Source: a virus. Taken from it: a DNA stretch of 58,030 nucleotides. The notes under the pieces were generated by a model. The model was given only the letters and a program-made list of their open reading frames with translations, was not told where the DNA came from and made no database searches. Below are positions 39,501 through 47,999 of the stretch, piece by piece; the stretch's first letter is position 1, and every line of letters starts with the position of its first letter. The translations under genes were made by a program, and so were the position numbers. The stretch spans positions 1-58,030 of IMG/VR virus record IMGVR_UViG_3300031857_000212. One strand, 5' to 3'.

Positions 39501-39553
39501 TCACCCCAACAGCAGACCAGTCTGTAACACTTAGAACAATTATTAAGTTCTAA
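36530..39553 (+). CDS. Baseplate wedge gp8-like protein expanded by beta-repeat domain
   Basis: The two ends match T4 gp8: the N-terminal IVNKNSRYYYFLGKTLSWDDEFNPPSPIDSFDY and VVPRYNWVSSSVYDMYDD, the internal PDGYVWKFLFTVPVALRNKFLNDEYIPV, and the final YSGDLLFIDNKQGFTPTADQSVTLRTIIKF. Between them lie at least eight GSGY-type repeats (GSGYTLGSITVQGDG, GSGYSSIPTVNI and others) and three ~50-residue modules of the PTHTSG/NGT type. At 1007 residues it is three times the length of T4 gp8 (334). Wedge function at the ends plus a surface-exposed beta domain is my inference. Confidence 0.8.
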   Translation: MADTSSLVKTILHNSIAEGLYDEIVNKNSRYYYFLGKTLSWDDEFNPPSPIDSFDYELKTRNEIITLKEIKPTDVAFVVPRYNWVSSSVYDMYDDQYSKEVQGINLIDGGVGYAVAPIVYIGSAGSVTWTPSTAVSKGSFLRVASGSTYRYYICSTAGVTATTAPTHTTGTYSNGTASLTHYNVSDAGGSGASAVTYILDGQVVDITLTSRGNGYVTPPSVIIASIGNGGISAYAEAVVNISASGHQKIEDCNYYVLTDEYNVYKCLDNNNGALSTYKPIGTTVDPTQYPDGYVWKFLFTVPVALRNKFLNDEYIPVITALRNQFYSNGNLQTIRVDQAGSGYTLGSITVQGDGYLEANPYYINANTLVSGGTSYQSTSSITVSSPYSNISSWVSTTLLLAGQKLSYNNNIYEVAISGTSSSVAPSHTSGIVANGTSALKFVGTTITGDITVTSGVITDSIFYSSLRDILISSFGYGYNSIPSITISAPTFTVSSVSTPTEVITLTSMHPLQTGQIVNYSSGGTAIGGLTNGLAYYVIRDTNKTIKLATTYANAIAGTAINLTSSGSGTHRFTYESGRATATAVMTGGHLVRTVITAEGSGYTTIPTVVFGTEWASTTALTLNQQVFYSNRLYTVTTAGTTSSTAPVHITGSATNGTVTLQYVGSPITGTALMKYGSGYSSIPTVNINSLTGSGGSLTLSGVKSEAKLTPIFEGGQLTSVQIDDGGVGYSYASLTVNGDGSSATISADLSPGDINTLQANVELLTVDGKVFVADIISGGYGYAAATVTVDGDGTGATATAVLENGRVKKIHITNYGSGYRWATITISGNGYGAKARAIISPYGGHGKNSVNDLYARTLMFYSNISSDKNQGFIVNNDYRQSGIIKNPSQYNSTYAVTNIIASACWVISGSISTTFFPVDSIITVANSTKRFRIVTNTGTGILAQSLDNYVPIIGTTFVNSGGNTFSASAVTSPTIDKYSGDLLFIDNKQGFTPTADQSVTLRTIIKF

Positions 39554-39560
39554 TAGATAG

Positions 39561-39568
39561 AATAAATA
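39561..39568 (+). promoter_or_regulatory. Candidate T4-type late promoter (AATAAATA)
   Basis: AATAAATA lies in the 42-nt gap between the gp8-like and DUF4815 genes, 28 nt before the ATG at 39596. One base deviates from the T4 late consensus. Confidence 0.5.
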
Positions 39569-39595
39569 CTCTAACAAAGTAAGAGAAAAAAACAA

Positions 39596-42500
39596 ATGAT
39601 AGATTTTAACACAGAACCATACAATGATGACTTCGACGAAGACAATAAATTCCATAGAATTTTATTTCGTCCAAGTTTTGCGGTTCAAGCACGTGAATTA
39701 ACTCAATTACAAACGATTCTTCAGAATCAAATTAAGCGTCATGGTGACCACATATTCACCCAAGGTGCTATGGTTATTCCAGGACAAGTTTCAATTGATA
39801 CTGGAATTAGTTATGTTAAGTTGCAGCCACTTTACGCTGGTGCAGCTGTTGAGACTTATCTTTCCAATATAGAAGGTAAAGTTATTGTAGGTGAAAATGG
39901 TCTTCAAGCTAAAATACTAAAAGTAATTCCTGCCACTGGATCTGATCCTGCTACAATTTATATTCGTTATATTAATTCAGCGAATGACAATACAACCAAA
40001 ACTTTCGCCAATGAAGAAATTTTAACACCAGTTGATACTTTATTGAATGCATATAAAGTTCAGGCTATAACTACTGCAGCAACTGGCAATGGTTCTCTTG
40101 CAACTGTTGAACGTGGTGTTTATTATGTAAATGGATATTTCGTTCTCTGTGAAACGCAGACAATCGTCTTAGACAAATATACTAATACACCATCATATAG
40201 AGTTGGTTTGACTGTTGATGAGAAGCTAATTACTCCAGAAGATACTGGATATGATATGCTTCTTGATAATGCACAGAATAGCTACAACTACGCTGCTCCA
40301 GGAGCACATCGCTATTTTATCGATTTGATCTTAGATACAAAGGGATTGACTGCTACTACCGATGAAGATTTCGTTGAACTTCTTCGTGTAGAAAATGGCG
40401 AGATCAAACGCCATACTGTAAACACAGAATATTCTATAATAGAAAAAACTCTAGCTCGTCGTACATATGATGAGTCTGGAGATTATACAGTACGCCCATT
40501 TAAAATTGACGTACGTGAACATAGAAATAATAACAGAGGTGCATGGACATCTAATACTACATATCAAATCGGTGACGTTGTAACTAGCAACTCTAAAACA
40601 TATGTAGCTAAAAACACTGGTACATCTATTAACACTACTCCAGCGCATACATCTGGTTTAGCATATGATGGTCCAGGATCTACTGGTATTCAGTGGGAGT
40701 ATAACATCTCTCCACATTATAATCGTGGAATTTATACACCGACAGCTGGTGGAGATTCTTCTAAACTTGCTATTGGTCTAGAGCCAGGAAAAGCATACGT
40801 TCAGGGATATGAGATCGAAAAGATCGCCACTGAATATGTAACAATTAACAAGGCACGTGACTTTGTTCAAGTAGACAATGCTGTAATTCCAGCCACTGTT
40901 GGAAATTACTTAATTGTAAATAATTTAAATAATCTACCTCCGATTGATACATTCGATTCAGTTAATTTGTATGATCGGTTCATGACTACAGATGGAACAG
41001 TTCCATCTGGTGCCACTCTTGTTGGTACAGCTAGAATCCGTGGTATTGAACTGCATAATCTTGGTGCTGGTGGTGATGTTGCTCAATATAAAGTATTCTT
41101 ATTCGATATTAAAATGAATACTGGAGTTACTTTCAGCGATAAAGTTAAATCTTTATATTATAATATTTCTAGTGACCCACAACTAAGTTTTTCTGCAGAT
41201 TTGGTCGGTGAGACAGAACGTCTGGTTGGTTCTTCACTAACATCATATACAAGTAGTGGTTATACAACACAAGGTTCTGGTACGTATATTCTTGGTACTG
41301 GGTCATCATTCCAAACTAACCTCGCAGTTGGTGATTGGATTTATGTTGGAACTAATCGTGTTCGGGTGACATCGATCGATTCTCAATCTAGAATACAAAT
41401 TGATACTGCAATTAACGTAGTTGGATCAACTATTGATAAAATAACTACTCAAGTTAAAGAGCCTGAGAATAATATTTTATTATATCAATTCCCATACTCT
41501 GCCATTAAGTCTGTTCGTAGTTCTTCAGGGACTAATGATACATCATACACCGTAATGCAGAAATTCACTGGAACTACTTCATCTGCTTCTGGTGGTACAT
41601 GTACGTTGACTGTAACTACTACAAGCGGAACATTTGCTTCAGCTGCTGATTCTGATAATTATCTATTAGCGTCTAATGATGCTACCACTGGTGGTGGAAT
41701 TGTTATTCCATCTGCAATAGTAGTTTCTGGATCAACAGTACAGTTTACTCTATCATCAACTTATGCATCGCAAAACTTTGTTGTTGTTGGAACAGTTAAT
41801 AAGTCTGGTTCTACTTTAACAGAGAAAGCTAAAACACTCACTTCCTCAACTGTAACATTTACCACTCAAGCTACTGCCACTAAGTCTATATTGAACTTAG
41901 CTAAAGCTGATGGATATCGTCTAGTTAGTGTTAAGATGGATACAGGGACATTTGCTTCCGCAACTGGTGTTTATAGTATTGATATTACTGACAGATACGA
42001 GTTTGACAATGGTCAAAGAGATACTCACTATGATGTTGCGACATTAGTACTAAAGTCATCTTATGTTGCTCCAACTGCACCAATTAGTGTTGAATTTGAA
42101 TTCTTTACACACTCAACTGGTGATTATTTTACAGTAAATTCATATCCAGCTAATGTGGCATATGATGCAATTCCTTTCTTTGCTGGTGTTTCTTTACGTG
42201 ATGTTATTGATTTCCGACCACGTGTTGATAATAATGGAACTACGTTTACTGGGTCGGGTTCATCTAGCTCATTAGTGCTCAAACGTGGTGCTGATATTCG
42301 TGCAGATTATACTTACTATTTGGCACGTAAGACTAAGATTGCTATCGATTTCTCTGGAAATTTCTTTTCTATTGATGGTGTATCTTCTTTAAATCCAGGT
42401 GAACCACTAGATCCATCACTTGGTATGGTTCTGTATAATTTATCATTAGAGCCATATACTTTCGGTGTTTCAACATCAAGCGTTCAGATATCTTCTGTAG

Positions 42501-45500
42501 ATAACAAACGATACACTATGCGTGATATCGGTAAGTTAGAGAAACGTATTGATAATCTTGAATATTATACTTCGTTGTCATTATTAGAACAAGAGACAGA
42601 ATCTTTAAATATTGTAGATTCTTCTGGATTAGATAGATTTAAAAATGGATTTATTGTAGATGGGTTTACTGGTCATAATGTTGGTGATGTAACGTCACCA
42701 GATTATCTGTGTTCTATTGACATGGAGAATGGTGAACTTCGTCCATTCTACTCAATGCAGAACATTAATCTTATTGAAAAGAATTCATCTAACTCTGCTA
42801 GAACTGCTGCTAATTACCAGCTATATGGTGATGTTATTACCCTTCCAGTATTAGAGCATCTACCTCTTGTTAAACAAGAGTATGCTTCTCGTTTAGAAAA
42901 TATCAATCCATTTGCTATCTTTACATTCTTGGGTCAAGTTACTCTAACACCTTCTTCAGATGACTGGTTTGAGGTTGATCGTCGCCCAGATATTGTAAAT
43001 AACTTAGAAGGTAACTTCTCTGCTGTTCAGACTGTTGTTGAACGTGCTGGTGTTCTTGGTACTATTTGGAATGCGTGGCAGAATCAATGGACAGGAGCGC
43101 CAGCTTTAACAAACCAAAGACTGTCTGCAATTAATACTGGCTGGGGTGCTGCTTGGTGGCAAACTAATGCTACGTTCGATCAGTTAGTTGGGCTTGCTGG
43201 TCGTGGTGCAGGTGGTGGTGCTCGTCGAGAAGTTACTGTAGAGTCAACAGCTACTCAAATTGGACAAAGCCGCACTGGTGTTAAAACTACATTAGTTGCT
43301 AGAATCGATAGAGAAATTATAGCTGATAGAGTTCTTTCTACAGCAGTTATTCCATACATCCGTTCTAGAAATATTCTAGTTCAAGTTAAAGGGTTAAAAC
43401 CTAATACTCGTTTCTATTCATTCTTTGATGATGTTGCTGTATCTAATTTTTGTACAGCAGCAGGCAAACTAGTATATACTCCATCTACTGGTGAATTTGA
43501 CGATTCAACCAACGTTGGTGGTCTTTCTTCTGAAACTGCTCGTCGCATTGGCGGTGACTCTCAAGTATGTTTGAATCGTGGTGATGTTATCGCTGGTTCA
43601 ACTTCTGGAGCAACTGCAATTGTTGTTGGTAAAGAATATAACTCTGCAACTGGAGTCTATGCTCTATTTGTACAAAATGTAAAGGGTACATTCTCTGCAT
43701 CAGAACAACTAATTGGTTCTGTTTCTGGAGCAAGAGGAACATTCGGATCTATTACGGTTCCTCTTACAGCTGATCCATTAGTTTCTAACTTCAATGGTGA
43801 TTTAAATGTATTGTTTAATATTCCAAATACAGATTCAGTTCGTTTCCGTACTGGTCAACGTGAATTTAAATTAGTTGATAATGTAGCTGCGCAAGGTGAT
43901 TTTACATCACGTGGTCGTGCTATTTACCGTGCAGAAGGTATTTTAGAAACTCGCCAGCAAACTGTTAATGCAGTCCGTAATGCTCAACTCGCTGAAGAGC
44001 AACTTCGTGATAATAGGGTTATTGTCGAAACTTCAGATAGAGTAGTTGCTGATACTGGATGGTATGATCCTCTGGCACAAACATTCTTAGTTCGTCAAAC
44101 TGGCGGAGCATTCTTAACTAAGATTGATATTTTCTTTGCTTCTAAAGATGATAAGGTTCCAGTTAATATTGAAATTCGTGAAGTGGTTAATGGATATCCA
44201 GGAAAACGTGTTCTACCTTTTTCTAAAGTATCTTTAAAACCAGAACAAGTTAATTTATCTTCTAGCACAGTTTCTGTGGGTGGCATTCCAACTCCATCTT
44301 ATGATACTGCTACAACTTTTAACTTCCCTTCTCCTGTTTATGTTCAGGATAATTCAGAATATGCGATCGTTCTTTCTTCAGATTCTAATAATTATAAAGT
44401 TTGGATCTCTCAGCTTGGTGATTTAATTCCAGGTTCTTCTAGAACGATTTCTGAGCAGCCGTATATGGGTGTGTTCTTTAAATCTCAAAATGCATCTACA
44501 TGGTCAGCAGATCAAAATCAAGATTTGAAGTTTACCATCTATCGTGCAAAGTTTGATATTAATGCCGTTGGTAATATAGAATTTGTTAATGATGTTCTAC
44601 CATACCAAAATTTGGGCAAGGATCCTCTAGAGATTAAATCTGGTGTCACGAAGGTTCGTGTATATCAGAAAGACCACGGCATGGCAGCTTCTTCTAGAGT
44701 TGTTATTACCGATTCAGATTCGACTAAATTGACAGGAACTCTTGGTACTGGTACTATTGCAACTAATACTGCTAATACTACAGTTACGGGTGTTGGTACT
44801 GCATTTAGTACGCAGCTTGCGGTTGGAACAACAATTTACAATAGTAGTGGAACTTATATCGGTAAAATTGCTTCTATCGCATCGAACACTTCTGCAACTC
44901 TTTCTGCTAACGCAATTGCGACTATGAGTGCTGGTTCTGCATTTAATTATGCTTCACCAATATTTGGTGTTCCGAACACTGAGTTATATACCACACATAT
45001 TATTAGTGATGTAGATATTGATTCTTATTGTATTACCGTCTCTACAACACCAACTTCTAGTGGCTATACTGGTGGTTCTACTATTCGTGCAACTAGAAAC
45101 TTACAATATGATGGTGTTCAACCAAGTGTTCAATTACAAACTTTCTCAGATACAATGACCACTTTTGGTATTAAAGGCACTAGTGGAAAGTCTGTAGATA
45201 GCTCAACACAGGTTGCGTATGTTGCTGATAGTGGTTATAGTGGGCTCTTGGCTAATGAGAATAACTATTTCTTTGCTCCAAAACTAGTGGCTTCAGAGGT
45301 TAATGAAAACAATAATCTTGGGGGTAATAAGTCTGTTACGTTTAATATTACAATGCAGACTTCTAATGATTCATTGTCTCCAATTTTAGATACGCAACGT
45401 ATTAGTTTAATCGGTATTAATAACAAGATTAATGCACCAACATTCGATAATATGAATGTTGGTGGTATTGATGATAAGGTTCTTTTATCAGCAAATACGA

Positions 45501-46114
45501 CTATTGCTTTCTCTGGAAGTACTATTACTACTACTAATGCTACCGCACGGGGAATCCTACAAGCAACAGCTGTTGGTAAATATGTAACTATTTCTGGATC
45601 TACCAGTGCATTAAATGATGGAACTTTCTTAGTTACTAAAGTAATTGATAATGGTTCTACAACTACTGTTACTTTAAGTGCTACATTTACTACGCAATCA
45701 GCTGGGGCTGCAATAACTATTACACAGAAAGATTTCTTCGTAGATGAGATCGCACCAAGTGATAGTTCTTCTTATAGCAAATATGTAACTAAGAAGATAA
45801 ACTTAGCTAATAGTTCTAATTATGTTCGTGTTAAGTTTGCAGCAAGTATTCCAGCTGATGCTACAGTTGACGTTTACTATAAAATATCTGAAGTTGGTGT
45901 TACTCATGCATTTGATACTTCTAATTGGAATCTAATGTATTCTGATAATCCAATAGTTAATGTTCAGTTAGGTAGTGATAGATTTATTGATATGAATTAT
46001 TCCACAACAACTTCTGTAATGTTTGATTCAATTCAGATTAAATTAGTTATGAAATCTGCAAATACATCTGCGGTTCCTAGACTTAAAGATCTTCGTGTAA
46101 TCGCTTGTGCATAA
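39596..46114 (+). CDS. Very large virion protein with DUF4815 domain (gp10-position)
   Basis: This 2172-residue protein opens MIDFNTEPYNDDFDEDNKFHRILFRPSFAVQARELTQLQTILQNQIKRHGDHIF in pieces typical of DUF4815 tail proteins. A copy of the CBM-like module (AWTSNTTYQIGDVVTSNSKTYVA..PAHTSG) lies at about residues 315-365. A later segment AQTFLVRQTGGAFLTKIDIFFASKDDKVPVNIEIREVVNGYPG is a jelly-roll-like domain common in these proteins. It should be a main peripheral baseplate component linking wedges to fibres. T4 gp10 is only 602 residues. Confidence 0.85.
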   Translation: MIDFNTEPYNDDFDEDNKFHRILFRPSFAVQARELTQLQTILQNQIKRHGDHIFTQGAMVIPGQVSIDTGISYVKLQPLYAGAAVETYLSNIEGKVIVGENGLQAKILKVIPATGSDPATIYIRYINSANDNTTKTFANEEILTPVDTLLNAYKVQAITTAATGNGSLATVERGVYYVNGYFVLCETQTIVLDKYTNTPSYRVGLTVDEKLITPEDTGYDMLLDNAQNSYNYAAPGAHRYFIDLILDTKGLTATTDEDFVELLRVENGEIKRHTVNTEYSIIEKTLARRTYDESGDYTVRPFKIDVREHRNNNRGAWTSNTTYQIGDVVTSNSKTYVAKNTGTSINTTPAHTSGLAYDGPGSTGIQWEYNISPHYNRGIYTPTAGGDSSKLAIGLEPGKAYVQGYEIEKIATEYVTINKARDFVQVDNAVIPATVGNYLIVNNLNNLPPIDTFDSVNLYDRFMTTDGTVPSGATLVGTARIRGIELHNLGAGGDVAQYKVFLFDIKMNTGVTFSDKVKSLYYNISSDPQLSFSADLVGETERLVGSSLTSYTSSGYTTQGSGTYILGTGSSFQTNLAVGDWIYVGTNRVRVTSIDSQSRIQIDTAINVVGSTIDKITTQVKEPENNILLYQFPYSAIKSVRSSSGTNDTSYTVMQKFTGTTSSASGGTCTLTVTTTSGTFASAADSDNYLLASNDATTGGGIVIPSAIVVSGSTVQFTLSSTYASQNFVVVGTVNKSGSTLTEKAKTLTSSTVTFTTQATATKSILNLAKADGYRLVSVKMDTGTFASATGVYSIDITDRYEFDNGQRDTHYDVATLVLKSSYVAPTAPISVEFEFFTHSTGDYFTVNSYPANVAYDAIPFFAGVSLRDVIDFRPRVDNNGTTFTGSGSSSSLVLKRGADIRADYTYYLARKTKIAIDFSGNFFSIDGVSSLNPGEPLDPSLGMVLYNLSLEPYTFGVSTSSVQISSVDNKRYTMRDIGKLEKRIDNLEYYTSLSLLEQETESLNIVDSSGLDRFKNGFIVDGFTGHNVGDVTSPDYLCSIDMENGELRPFYSMQNINLIEKNSSNSARTAANYQLYGDVITLPVLEHLPLVKQEYASRLENINPFAIFTFLGQVTLTPSSDDWFEVDRRPDIVNNLEGNFSAVQTVVERAGVLGTIWNAWQNQWTGAPALTNQRLSAINTGWGAAWWQTNATFDQLVGLAGRGAGGGARREVTVESTATQIGQSRTGVKTTLVARIDREIIADRVLSTAVIPYIRSRNILVQVKGLKPNTRFYSFFDDVAVSNFCTAAGKLVYTPSTGEFDDSTNVGGLSSETARRIGGDSQVCLNRGDVIAGSTSGATAIVVGKEYNSATGVYALFVQNVKGTFSASEQLIGSVSGARGTFGSITVPLTADPLVSNFNGDLNVLFNIPNTDSVRFRTGQREFKLVDNVAAQGDFTSRGRAIYRAEGILETRQQTVNAVRNAQLAEEQLRDNRVIVETSDRVVADTGWYDPLAQTFLVRQTGGAFLTKIDIFFASKDDKVPVNIEIREVVNGYPGKRVLPFSKVSLKPEQVNLSSSTVSVGGIPTPSYDTATTFNFPSPVYVQDNSEYAIVLSSDSNNYKVWISQLGDLIPGSSRTISEQPYMGVFFKSQNASTWSADQNQDLKFTIYRAKFDINAVGNIEFVNDVLPYQNLGKDPLEIKSGVTKVRVYQKDHGMAASSRVVITDSDSTKLTGTLGTGTIATNTANTTVTGVGTAFSTQLAVGTTIYNSSGTYIGKIASIASNTSATLSANAIATMSAGSAFNYASPIFGVPNTELYTTHIISDVDIDSYCITVSTTPTSSGYTGGSTIRATRNLQYDGVQPSVQLQTFSDTMTTFGIKGTSGKSVDSSTQVAYVADSGYSGLLANENNYFFAPKLVASEVNENNNLGGNKSVTFNITMQTSNDSLSPILDTQRISLIGINNKINAPTFDNMNVGGIDDKVLLSANTTIAFSGSTITTTNATARGILQATAVGKYVTISGSTSALNDGTFLVTKVIDNGSTTTVTLSATFTTQSAGAAITITQKDFFVDEIAPSDSSSYSKYVTKKINLANSSNYVRVKFAASIPADATVDVYYKISEVGVTHAFDTSNWNLMYSDNPIVNVQLGSDRFIDMNYSTTTSVMFDSIQIKLVMKSANTSAVPRLKDLRVIACA

Positions 46115-46344
46115 TGCAAATAGTAAATATTGATGGAAAAGATGGACTGGTGCGTGATACTAGCACCAGAGCCATCATAAATATAAACAAGATAGAATAT
46201 GAAAATCATCTGGTCAAAAGAGAGCAATCTCGAATTAAGCAAGACCAGATAGACCAACATTCTAAAGAAATAAATAGTATTAAAGAAGACATAACCGAAC
46301 TAAAACAGATACTTCTGTCATTAGTTGATAAATTCCAAAGGTAA
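46114..46344 (+). CDS. Small coiled-coil phage protein
   Basis: The start at ATG 46114 (TAATG overlap with the DUF4815 stop) gives 76 residues; an in-frame TTG at 46105 is less likely. It begins MQIVNIDGKDGLVRDTSTRAIININKIEYENHLVKR and ends with a long helix HSKEINSIKEDITELKQILLSLVDKFQ. Proteins like this recur in T4-like environmental phages beside fibre genes. It may be an assembly factor. Unknown function. Confidence 0.7.
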   Translation: MQIVNIDGKDGLVRDTSTRAIININKIEYENHLVKREQSRIKQDQIDQHSKEINSIKEDITELKQILLSLVDKFQR

Positions 46345-46352
46345 GGAAAACA

Positions 46353-47390
46353 ATGGCGACATTAACGCTAAGATTAGTTAAAGGAAGTCCACTCACTAAC
46401 ACAGAGGTGGATAATAACTTTACTGCTCTAAATACAGACCTAAGTGCCAAACTAGACACTTCTACATATACTGCAGCTGATATTTTAACAAAAATAAAAA
46501 CTGTTGATGGTGTTGGATCTGGTTTAGATGCTGACTTATTAGATGGATTATCCGCAGCTACTGCCAACACGGTATCTACTGTTGTTGCACGTGATGCTTC
46601 TGGTAACTTCTCTGCTGGAACTATTACTGCTAGTTTAACTGGTACAGCTTCTCTAGCTACCAGTCTTGCAGGTGGTGCAGCAGGAAGTGTTCCATATCAG
46701 AGTGCTGCTGGGGTGACTGCTCTATTGGCAGCTGGTACATCTGGTCAGCTTTTACAATCTACTGGCACTGCAGTACAGTGGGTTACTCCATCTTCTAGTA
46801 TCAACGCTAGTAGTGTTAACAGCAAAACCTTCGGTACGTTTACTACTGGTGGAATTCTTTACGCAAGTAGCACTACGAATGCCGAAAGTATAGGAGCAGG
46901 AACTGTAGGGCAAGCACTGATTTCTAATGGAACTAGCGCACCAACATGGGGAACAGTAGGTGTTTCATTATCTGACGATACTACAAACATTGCATCTACG
47001 TTTTATCCAGCTTTATCTACTATAACAACTGGTAACTTAACATCAGCTGTAGTTTCTTCTACTAAGTTATACTATCAACCAAGCACTGGGACTCTTAACG
47101 CTACTGGTTTTAATTCTCTTTCTGATGCATCATTGAAAACCAATGTTGTTAGAATTACGAATGCTGTAGAAACAATTAAGAAAATTGATGGAGTAGAGTT
47201 CGATTGGATCGAAAATTCTAAAAAATCTTCTGGTGTTATTGCTCAGTTATTAGAAAATATCTTACCACACTTAGTAGAAACTAATGATGCTGGTATTAAA
47301 TCAGTTAACTATGCAGGCTTGAGTGCTTATCTATTAGAGAGCATAAAAGAACTTAACTCCAGAATCGAAGAGTTAGAAAAGCATAAATAA
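46353..47390 (+). CDS. Tail fibre protein with S74 intramolecular chaperone
   Basis: This 345-residue fibre starts TLTLRLVKGSPLTNTEVDNNFTALNTDL, a common fibre N-terminal attachment segment. A serine/threonine/glycine-rich beta shaft follows. The last ~90 residues, SDASLKTNVVRITNAVETIKKIDGVEFDWIENSKKSSGVIAQ to LLESIKELNSRIEELEKHK, are the Peptidase_S74 chaperone with the Ser257 and Lys262 candidate dyad, which trims itself after trimer folding. It should be a receptor-binding fibre. Confidence 0.88.
   Translation: MATLTLRLVKGSPLTNTEVDNNFTALNTDLSAKLDTSTYTAADILTKIKTVDGVGSGLDADLLDGLSAATANTVSTVVARDASGNFSAGTITASLTGTASLATSLAGGAAGSVPYQSAAGVTALLAAGTSGQLLQSTGTAVQWVTPSSSINASSVNSKTFGTFTTGGILYASSTTNAESIGAGTVGQALISNGTSAPTWGTVGVSLSDDTTNIASTFYPALSTITTGNLTSAVVSSTKLYYQPSTGTLNATGFNSLSDASLKTNVVRITNAVETIKKIDGVEFDWIENSKKSSGVIAQLLENILPHLVETNDAGIKSVNYAGLSAYLLESIKELNSRIEELEKHK
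47382..47389 (+). promoter_or_regulatory. Candidate T4-type late promoter (CATAAATA)
   Basis: CATAAATA lies at the very end of the S74 fibre gene, 30 nt upstream of the ATG at 47419, with AAGGAGAG between. First base differs from TATAAATA. Confidence 0.45.
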
Positions 47391-47418
47391 AACATAGTCG
47401 AGTTCAAGGAGAGCGAAG

Positions 47419-47670
47419 ATGGCAATAAAAATTCAAGGTGATACTGTTATTGATGATAGTAAAAATATTACTGTTAATACAGCAGTGTTTACCACTACTG
47501 GTGCAATTACTTTACCAAAAGGTACAGAGGAGCAAAAGCCAGTTTCTCCTGCGACAGGAATGATCCGCTATAATACAGATAGTAATCGTGTAGAGTTTTA
47601 TGATGGAACTTCATGGGGTTCCGCATTTAGATCGATTAGCGGTAAACTATATTTCTTAGGTTCAAATTAA
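47419..47670 (+). CDS. Small fibre-associated module
   Basis: This 83-residue protein reads MAIKIQGDTVIDDSKNITVNT, then PATGMIRYNTDSNRVEFYDGTSWGSAF, a motif found in many phage fibre and neck proteins. It ends SGKLYFLGSN. It has a good AAGGAGAG ribosome-binding site. Likely a virion protein that joins a fibre or caps it; specific role unknown. Confidence 0.72.
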   Translation: MAIKIQGDTVIDDSKNITVNTAVFTTTGAITLPKGTEEQKPVSPATGMIRYNTDSNRVEFYDGTSWGSAFRSISGKLYFLGSN

Positions 47671-47685
47671 TAGGAGAAATAATAA

Positions 47686-47997
47686 ATGGCTTCAGGCATA
47701 TTAGGACAAGCAGATTTAGCAGCATCAACGCTGACAACAGTGTATACTGTTCCATCAGCAACAACTTCTAGTTTTTCTGTGAATATTTTAAATTATAGTA
47801 GTAGTGACGTTAACATCAGATTAGCTATATCAACAGGTGCTACACCAACAAATGGAGAATATCTCGAGTATGACGTTTCAGTTCCTGCAAGGGGTGTTTT
47901 AGAAAGAACTGGCTTTGTTGCTCAAGCAACAAAACGGGTAGTTTTATTTTCATCATCAACAGGTATAGCTGTTAGTGTATATGGATACGAGGAATAA
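47686..47997 (+). CDS. Small beta-rich virion protein
   Basis: This 103-residue protein reads MASGILGQADLAASTLTTVYTVPSATTSSFSVNILNYSSSDVNIRLAIS, then LEYDVSVPARGVLERTGFVAQATKRVVLFSSSTGIAVSVYGYEE. Alternating beta strands give a jelly-roll or Ig-like sandwich. The pattern occurs in small proteins next to fibre genes of environmental T4-like phages. Role in adhesion apparatus is inferred from location. Confidence 0.72.
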   Translation: MASGILGQADLAASTLTTVYTVPSATTSSFSVNILNYSSSDVNIRLAISTGATPTNGEYLEYDVSVPARGVLERTGFVAQATKRVVLFSSSTGIAVSVYGYEE

Positions 47998-47999
47998 AA

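Noticed and set aside
46176-46183. CATAAATA inside the small coiled-coil gene
   Set aside because: Lies within coding sequence and not just before a gene start; probably chance in AT-rich DNA.
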